DNA of 64,000 nt from Gluconacetobacter tumulisoli (lineage in GTDB: Bacteria; Pseudomonadota; Alphaproteobacteria; Acetobacterales; Acetobacteraceae): positions 1 through 64,000 of the forward strand of contig NZ_JABEQM010000010.1 of the NCBI RefSeq assembly GCF_014174155.1. The letters are read 5' to 3'. Under the pieces are notes generated by a model. That model ran no database searches and was not told the origin of the DNA. It worked only from the letters and a program-made list of their open reading frames with translations. The translations under genes were made by a program, and so were the position numbers. Positions 59,493 to 64,000 of the stretch are shown here, one piece after another (the stretch's first letter is position 1; every line of letters begins with the position of its first letter).

Positions 59493-61315
59493 TGTGCGGC
59501 ATTGTGGGTGTCGTCGGCAGCAACCAGGCTGCTCCCGTGATCTTCGGCGCCCTGCGTCGCTTGGAATATCGCGGATACGATTCCGCCGGGATCGCGACGC
59601 TGGTGGATGGCCGGATCGAACGGCGCCGTGCGGCGGGCAAGCTGGACCATCTTGCGGCGCTGCTCGACCGGATGCCGCTGACGGGCGTCACGGGCATCGG
59701 CCACACCCGCTGGGCTACGCACGGTGCACCGACGGAAAACAACGCCCATCCCCATGGCACCGCGCGCGTGTCGGTCGTCCACAACGGAATCATCGAGAAT
59801 TTCGAGGAACTGCGCCGGGAGCTGGAAGCCGCGGGGCAGGTCTTCACCACCGAAACCGACAGCGAGACCATCGCCCAGCTGGTCGATTTTCACCTGAGCC
59901 GGGGCCTGTCGCCGCGCGACGCGGCGTTCGCCACCCTGCGCCGGCTGGAAGGGGCCTACGCTCTGGCGATGCTCTTCGCCGACCATGACGGCCTGCTGAT
60001 CGGTGCGCGGCACGGCGCGCCGCTGGTCGTGGGGTATGGCGAGCATGAGATGTTCCTGGGCTCGGACAGCCTGGCGCTGGCGCCGCTGACGCGCCGCATC
60101 GCCTACATGGATGACGGGGACTGGGCGGTGGTGACCCGCGAGGGTGCCGAATTCTTCGACGCGTCGGGCGAGCGGGTGGAACGCGAAATCCGCACCACCG
60201 CCCTGATTGCCGGCGCGGTCGGCAAGGACGGCTATCGCCACTACATGGAGAAGGAACTGCACGAGCACCCGGTGGTAATCGGACAGACCCTGCAACGGCT
60301 GATCGACCCGGCGACCCGGCGGGTAGTCCTGCCGGACCTGCCGTTCGACCTGGCATCGGTTCCGCGCGCGGTCGTCACAGCCTGCGGGTCGGCCTTCTAT
60401 GCCGGCATGATCGGCCGCTACTGGCTGGAAAGCGTGGCGCACCTTCCGGTCGATATCGATGTGGCCAGCGAGATGCGCTATCGCGATCCACCGCTGACGC
60501 CGGGGGGGATGGGACTGCTGATCTCGCAGTCCGGCGAGACCGCCGACACGCTGGCCGCGCTGCGCGGCATGCGGGCGCAGCGCCAGCACATCCTGTCGGT
60601 CCTGAATGTCGAGCAGAGCACCATGGCCCGCGAAAGCGACGTGGTGCTGGGGACCGCGGCAGGGCCCGAGATCTCGGTCGCCAGTACCAAGGCGTTCACC
60701 GCCCAATTGTCCGTCCTGGCCTGCCTGGCCATCGCCGCCGGGCGCCAGCGCGGCGTCCTGTCGTCCGATCAGGAGCAGGCGCTGGTCGCATCGCTGCTGG
60801 ACCTGCCCAGTCGTGCCGGCGAGGTGTTCGATCAGTCCGACGCCATTCGCGAGATGGCGGCCGTCATCGCCGGGGCGCGCGATGTACTCTATCTCGGCCG
60901 GGGATCGTCCTTCCCGGTGGCCCTGGAAGGGGCGCTGAAGCTCAAGGAAGTGTCGTATATCCATGCCGAGGCCTATGCGGCCGGCGAGATGAAGCACGGC
61001 CCGATCTCGCTGATCGACCAGACCGTACCGATCGTCGCCACGGTGCCGTCCGGACGCCTGTTCGAGAAGACGCTGTCAAATCTTCAGGAGGCGCGCGCCC
61101 GGGGTGGCCGCCTGATGGTCTTCACCGACACGCAGGGCGCGGAACGTCTGCGCGGGCTGGCGGAAATCGTCGTCGCGATCCCGACTGTCGACGAATTCAC
61201 TGCACCGGTTCTGCAGACCATTCCCGTCCAGATGCTGGCCTATGAGGTGGCATTGCTGAAGGGCACTGATGTCGACCAGCCCCGCAACCTCGCCAAGTCC
61301 GTGACGGTCGAATAA
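59492..61315 (+). CDS. glmS: Glutamine-fructose-6-phosphate aminotransferase
   Basis: 607-aa enzyme forming glucosamine-6-phosphate. The N-terminal glutaminase begins MCGIVGVVGS with nucleophile Cys2; GHTRWATHG follows. Two SIS domains (about 285-600) contain ACGSAFYAGM and SQSGETADTLAAL, and the C-terminal AKSVTVE is the conserved tail. Translationally coupled to glmU. No glmS ribozyme is present upstream (the genes overlap). Confidence 0.97.
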   Translation: MCGIVGVVGSNQAAPVIFGALRRLEYRGYDSAGIATLVDGRIERRRAAGKLDHLAALLDRMPLTGVTGIGHTRWATHGAPTENNAHPHGTARVSVVHNGIIENFEELRRELEAAGQVFTTETDSETIAQLVDFHLSRGLSPRDAAFATLRRLEGAYALAMLFADHDGLLIGARHGAPLVVGYGEHEMFLGSDSLALAPLTRRIAYMDDGDWAVVTREGAEFFDASGERVEREIRTTALIAGAVGKDGYRHYMEKELHEHPVVIGQTLQRLIDPATRRVVLPDLPFDLASVPRAVVTACGSAFYAGMIGRYWLESVAHLPVDIDVASEMRYRDPPLTPGGMGLLISQSGETADTLAALRGMRAQRQHILSVLNVEQSTMARESDVVLGTAAGPEISVASTKAFTAQLSVLACLAIAAGRQRGVLSSDQEQALVASLLDLPSRAGEVFDQSDAIREMAAVIAGARDVLYLGRGSSFPVALEGALKLKEVSYIHAEAYAAGEMKHGPISLIDQTVPIVATVPSGRLFEKTLSNLQEARARGGRLMVFTDTQGAERLRGLAEIVVAIPTVDEFTAPVLQTIPVQMLAYEVALLKGTDVDQPRNLAKSVTVE

Positions 61316-61404
61316 CGCCAGCGCCGGCAAGGGCGACGTCGACGGCGGCCCGCCCATGTCCGACGGGCACGTCGGGCATCGCCCCCGGCGGTTGTCACGG
61401 GCGG

Positions 61405-61424
61405 CGGGAGGATGTTTCCTCCCG
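61405..61424 (+). terminator. Hairpin between glmS and thiO
   Basis: CGGGAGGA-TGTT-TCCTCCCG (8-bp arms, 4-nt loop) then GAGTTTCC, in the 156-bp gap that precedes the thi operon. It probably ends the glmUS transcript. Confidence 0.5.
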
Positions 61425-61471
61425 GAGTTTCCGTCGAACGTCGTCGGAGGCCGGCGAAGGGGAGCGAGACC

Positions 61472-62491
61472 ATGGCGCAGAGCGGATCGGAACATGTCGG
61501 CATGCCATCTGGCACCCGGCTTCGGATCCTGGTCCGCGGGGCGGGGGTGTCCGGCCTGGTGACGGCCGTGACGCTGGCCGAGCGCGGCGCCGACGTGACC
61601 CTGGCCGAAATCGGGTCGCGGGTCGGGTCGGGGGCGTCCTGGATGGCCGGCGGCATGCTCGCGCCATGGTGCGAGGCCGAATCCGCGCCGCCCGAGGTCA
61701 CCCGGCAATCGGTCGATTCGCTCGATTGGTGGGCCTCGCACGTGCCCGGTGTCGCGCGTAACGGCAGCCTCGTCCTGGCGCCACCGCGCGATGTCGGCGA
61801 GATCGCCCGGTTCGGCCGGCGCACCAGCCATTTCCAGACGCTGGATGGGCCGGGGATCGCCGCCCTGGAGCCCGATCTGGGCGACCGGTTCGGCAAGGGG
61901 CTGTTCTTTCCCGACGAGGGGCACGTCGATCCGCGCGACGCGCTGCGCGCCCTGCGGGACCGCCTGGTGGATCTGGGGGCGCGCGTCCTGTTCGACGCGC
62001 CGCCCGATGGACCGGATGGCGGATACGATCGCGTGGTCGATTGCACGGGGATCGCCGCGCGCGCCCGCCTTGCGGGCCTGCGCGGGGTGCGGGGGGAGAT
62101 GCTGCTGCTGCGCTGTTCCGACGTGACCCTGCACAGGCCCGTGCGCATGCTGCATCCGCGCATCCCGGTTTACATCGTGCCGCGCGCCGACCATCTGTTC
62201 ATGGTGGGCGCGACGATGGTGGAAAGCGAGAACGCGGGCGGCATGACAGTACGCTCCATGGTGGAACTGCTGACGGCCGCCTATGTGCTGCATCCTGCCT
62301 TCGGCGAGGCCGAGATCGTCGAAAGCGGCGCGGGCCTGCGCCCGGCCTATCCGGACAACATGCCGGCCGTGACGGTGGAGGGCCGGACGGTTTACGTGAA
62401 TGGAATGTACCGGCATGGCTTCCTGCTGTCGCCGGCCCGCGCGCGGCAGGCCGCCGATATCGTGTTCGGCACCGGGCCAGGCGCTGCCTGA
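61472..62491 (+). CDS. thiO: FAD-dependent glycine oxidase ThiO
   Basis: 339-aa DAO-family flavoprotein making dehydroglycine for the thiazole moiety of thiamine. Rossmann motif RGAGVSGLVTAVTLAERGAD (about 19-38) and VYVNGMYRHGFLLSPA near the C-terminus are typical. GGGGAG lies 7 bp before the ATG. It opens the thiO-thiS-thiG-thiE operon. Function is inferred from the neighbours as well as the fold. Confidence 0.9.
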   Translation: MAQSGSEHVGMPSGTRLRILVRGAGVSGLVTAVTLAERGADVTLAEIGSRVGSGASWMAGGMLAPWCEAESAPPEVTRQSVDSLDWWASHVPGVARNGSLVLAPPRDVGEIARFGRRTSHFQTLDGPGIAALEPDLGDRFGKGLFFPDEGHVDPRDALRALRDRLVDLGARVLFDAPPDGPDGGYDRVVDCTGIAARARLAGLRGVRGEMLLLRCSDVTLHRPVRMLHPRIPVYIVPRADHLFMVGATMVESENAGGMTVRSMVELLTAAYVLHPAFGEAEIVESGAGLRPAYPDNMPAVTVEGRTVYVNGMYRHGFLLSPARARQAADIVFGTGPGAA

Positions 62492-62522
62492 ACGCCACGA
62501 CAAGGAGGGCGAAGGAGGGGAA

Positions 62523-62720
62523 ATGAAGATTCTGGTGAACGAAGAAGCGCACGAGGTCTCGACCAGGACCCTTGCCGGCCTGCTGGACGAACTGGGCTAT
62601 GGCGACGCGCGGGTGGCGACGGCGGTCGATGGCGATTTCGTGCCCGCCTCGCGCCGGGGGGGGCATATGCTGGCGGAAGGGGCGCGGATCGAGATCCTGG
62701 CCCCGATGCAGGGGGGCTGA
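62523..62720 (+). CDS. thiS: Sulfur carrier protein ThiS
   Basis: 65-aa ubiquitin-like sulfur carrier ending in the required GG (MQGG), which becomes thiocarboxylated for thiazole synthesis. The start MKILVNEEAHEV and the body VATAVDGDFVPAS fit ThiS. A GGAGGGG Shine-Dalgarno lies just upstream. It is 3 bp before thiG. Confidence 0.95.
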   Translation: MKILVNEEAHEVSTRTLAGLLDELGYGDARVATAVDGDFVPASRRGGHMLAEGARIEILAPMQGG

Positions 62721-62723
62721 GCC

Positions 62724-63494
62724 ATGTTGTTCTACGGCACGGAATTGTCGTCCCGGCTGATGCTGGGCACGGCGCAATACCCGTCACCCGAGATCCTGGC
62801 CGATGCGGTGCGGGCGGCACAGGCCGGCGTGGTCACCGTCTCGCTGCGGCGGGAATCGGCCGGCCTGCGGGCCGGGCAGGCCTTCTGGTCGATGATCCGC
62901 GACCTGGGCGTACCCGTCCTGCCCAACACCGCAGGCTGCCATACGGTGAAGGATGCCGTCACCACGGCCCACATGGCGCGCGAAGTGTTCGAGACCGACT
63001 GGATCAAGCTGGAGGTCATCGGCGAATCCGATACGCTGCAGCCCGACATGTTCGCCTTGATCGAGGCCGCGCGGATCCTGACCGAGGACGGGTTCAAGGT
63101 CTTTCCCTACATGACCGAGGATCTGGTCGGCGCCGAACGGCTGCTGCAGGCGGGGTGTGAGGTCCTGATGCCGTGGGGTGCGCCGATCGGGTCGGGCAAG
63201 GGACTGAACAACCTGTTCGGCCTGCGGGCGTTGCGGGCGCATTTCCCGGACGTGCCGCTGGTCGTCGATGCCGGGATCGGCCTGCCGTCGCACGCCGCGC
63301 AGGCGATGGAACTGGGATACGACGCCGTGCTGATCAACACGGCGGTGGCACGGGCGGGCGATCCGGCGGCGATGGCGGCGGCCTTCCGCCTGGCAGTCGA
63401 AGCCGGCCGGATCGCCCGTCAGGCGGACCCGATGGAGGAACGCGACATGGCCGTGCCCTCCACCCCGGTCCTGGGCCGGGCGGTGCTGGCATGA
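62724..63494 (+). CDS. thiG: Thiazole synthase ThiG
   Basis: 256-aa TIM-barrel synthase joining DXP, ThiS-thiocarboxylate and dehydroglycine to thiazole phosphate. Signatures: [14 protein letters not shown], the catalytic Lys in [11 protein letters not shown] (about residue 95), [13 protein letters not shown] and [19 protein letters not shown]. It overlaps thiE by ATGA. Length is normal. Confidence 0.97.
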   Translation: MLFYGTELSSRLMLGTAQYPSPEILADAVRAAQAGVVTVSLRRESAGLRAGQAFWSMIRDLGVPVLPNTAGCHTVKDAVTTAHMAREVFETDWIKLEVIGESDTLQPDMFALIEAARILTEDGFKVFPYMTEDLVGAERLLQAGCEVLMPWGAPIGSGKGLNNLFGLRALRAHFPDVPLVVDAGIGLPSHAAQAMELGYDAVLINTAVARAGDPAAMAAAFRLAVEAGRIARQADPMEERDMAVPSTPVLGRAVLA

Positions 63495-64000
63495 CTCTGC
63501 CGTCGCGGATCTATCCCGTCGTCGATCGCGCCCTGTGGGTCGACCGGCTGGGCGGCGCCGGCGCACGGCTGATCCAGTTGCGCGTCAAGGACCTGCCGGC
63601 GGCAGAACTGGTGATGGAGGTCCGGGCGGCGCGCGCGCTGGCGGCGCGGCACGGCGTCTGCCTGGTGCTGAACGATTACTGGCAGCTGGCGCTGAATGAA
63701 GGGATCGACTTCGTTCACCTGGGGCAGGAGGATCTCGATACCGCCGATGTCGCCGCCATCAGGGGGGCCGGGGTCAGGCTGGGCGTCAGCACGCATTCGC
63801 CCGGCGAACTGGACCGGGCGCTGTCGGTCGGGCCCGATTACGTGGCGCTGGGCCCGGTCTGGCCGACGAAGCTGAAGCAGATGCCCTGGGCCCCCCAGGG
63901 GCTGGACCGGCTTGGCGAGTGGAAGCGTCTGGTCGGGCCTGTGCCGCTGGTCGCCATCGGCGGCATCACGCTGGCCCGGGCCGGGGCCTGCATCGCGGCT
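63491..64000 (+). CDS. thiE: Thiamine-phosphate synthase ThiE (3' end outside window)
   Basis: First 170 residues of ThiE, which joins HMP-pyrophosphate and thiazole phosphate. The family pattern is [49 protein letters not shown] and [10 protein letters not shown]. The start overlaps the thiG stop as ATGA. The gene runs off the right edge near the GGIT motif, so the C-terminus is not seen. Confidence 0.93.
   Translation, partial: MTLPSRIYPVVDRALWVDRLGGAGARLIQLRVKDLPAAELVMEVRAARALAARHGVCLVLNDYWQLALNEGIDFVHLGQEDLDTADVAAIRGAGVRLGVSTHSPGELDRALSVGPDYVALGPVWPTKLKQMPWAPQGLDRLGEWKRLVGPVPLVAIGGITLARAGACIAA

Overview
The window is GC-rich, densely coding alphaproteobacterial chromosome, most likely from the Acetobacteraceae (Gluconacetobacter/Komagataeibacter type). 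Class-level evidence is strong: a PhyR/NepR/ECF-sigma general stress locus, a TrcR (DUF1013) regulator, DUF465 proteins, a LexA box of the GTTC-N7-GTTC kind, and a dnaA-dnaN-recF-gyrB block. The family assignment rests on overall protein character and is an inference. Almost everything is housekeeping or core metabolism. No prophage, CRISPR array, rRNA operon or intact insertion sequence is visible.

Layout. 0-5.6 kb: sarcosine oxidase operon soxBDAG followed by purU, all on the minus strand, for one-carbon release from sarcosine and formate production. 5.7-7.6 kb: purK and purE with a small DUF465 gene. 7.7-11.1 kb: a second DUF465 gene, trcR, an hsp20 gene with a ROSE-like RNA thermometer, rpmE, mscL and a lipoprotein. 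11-15 kb: secDF and a LexA-box-preceded radical SAM gene. 15-18.4 kb: a Gfo/Idh oxidoreductase, phhB and an ABC-F ATPase. 18.5-22.8 kb: the general stress response locus (phyR, two ECF sigma genes, nepR and a HisKA_2-type kinase). 22.9-28.7 kb: cydDC, an OmpA-like lipoprotein and recQ. 28.8-34 kb: a PCuAC-like protein, nrdR-nusB-thiL, an SDR, glk and tRNA-Cys. 34-40 kb: a pcm-like gene, tolC, valS and msrA. 39.9-46.4 kb: an ABC transporter with a fused double permease, then dut-coaBC-ubiE divergent from mutM. 46.5-54.6 kb: rpsT, dnaA, dnaN, recF, gyrB and a DUF3108 gene. 54.6-57.3 kb: two head-to-head genes, a Tat-exported FAD oxidase and a LytTR membrane regulator, each broken by one extra base in a homopolymer. 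57.3-61.3 kb: gph divergent from glmU-glmS. 61.5-64 kb: thiO-thiS-thiG-thiE, cut by the window edge.

How the parts work together. The sox/purU block feeds the folate one-carbon pool beside purine genes. nrdR, nusB and thiL form a compact cluster, and thiL is physically separate from the thiOSGE operon that makes its substrate. The stress locus holds every layer of the PhyR-NepR-sigma partner switch in 4.3 kb, but nepR is placed in front of the kinase rather than in front of a sigma gene. The replication genes are contiguous, with a roughly 138-bp inverted-repeat element between dnaN and recF. The most unusual items are that element, the thermometer-like hsp20 leader, the LexA box on the radical SAM gene, the stress locus arrangement and the double frameshift pair.
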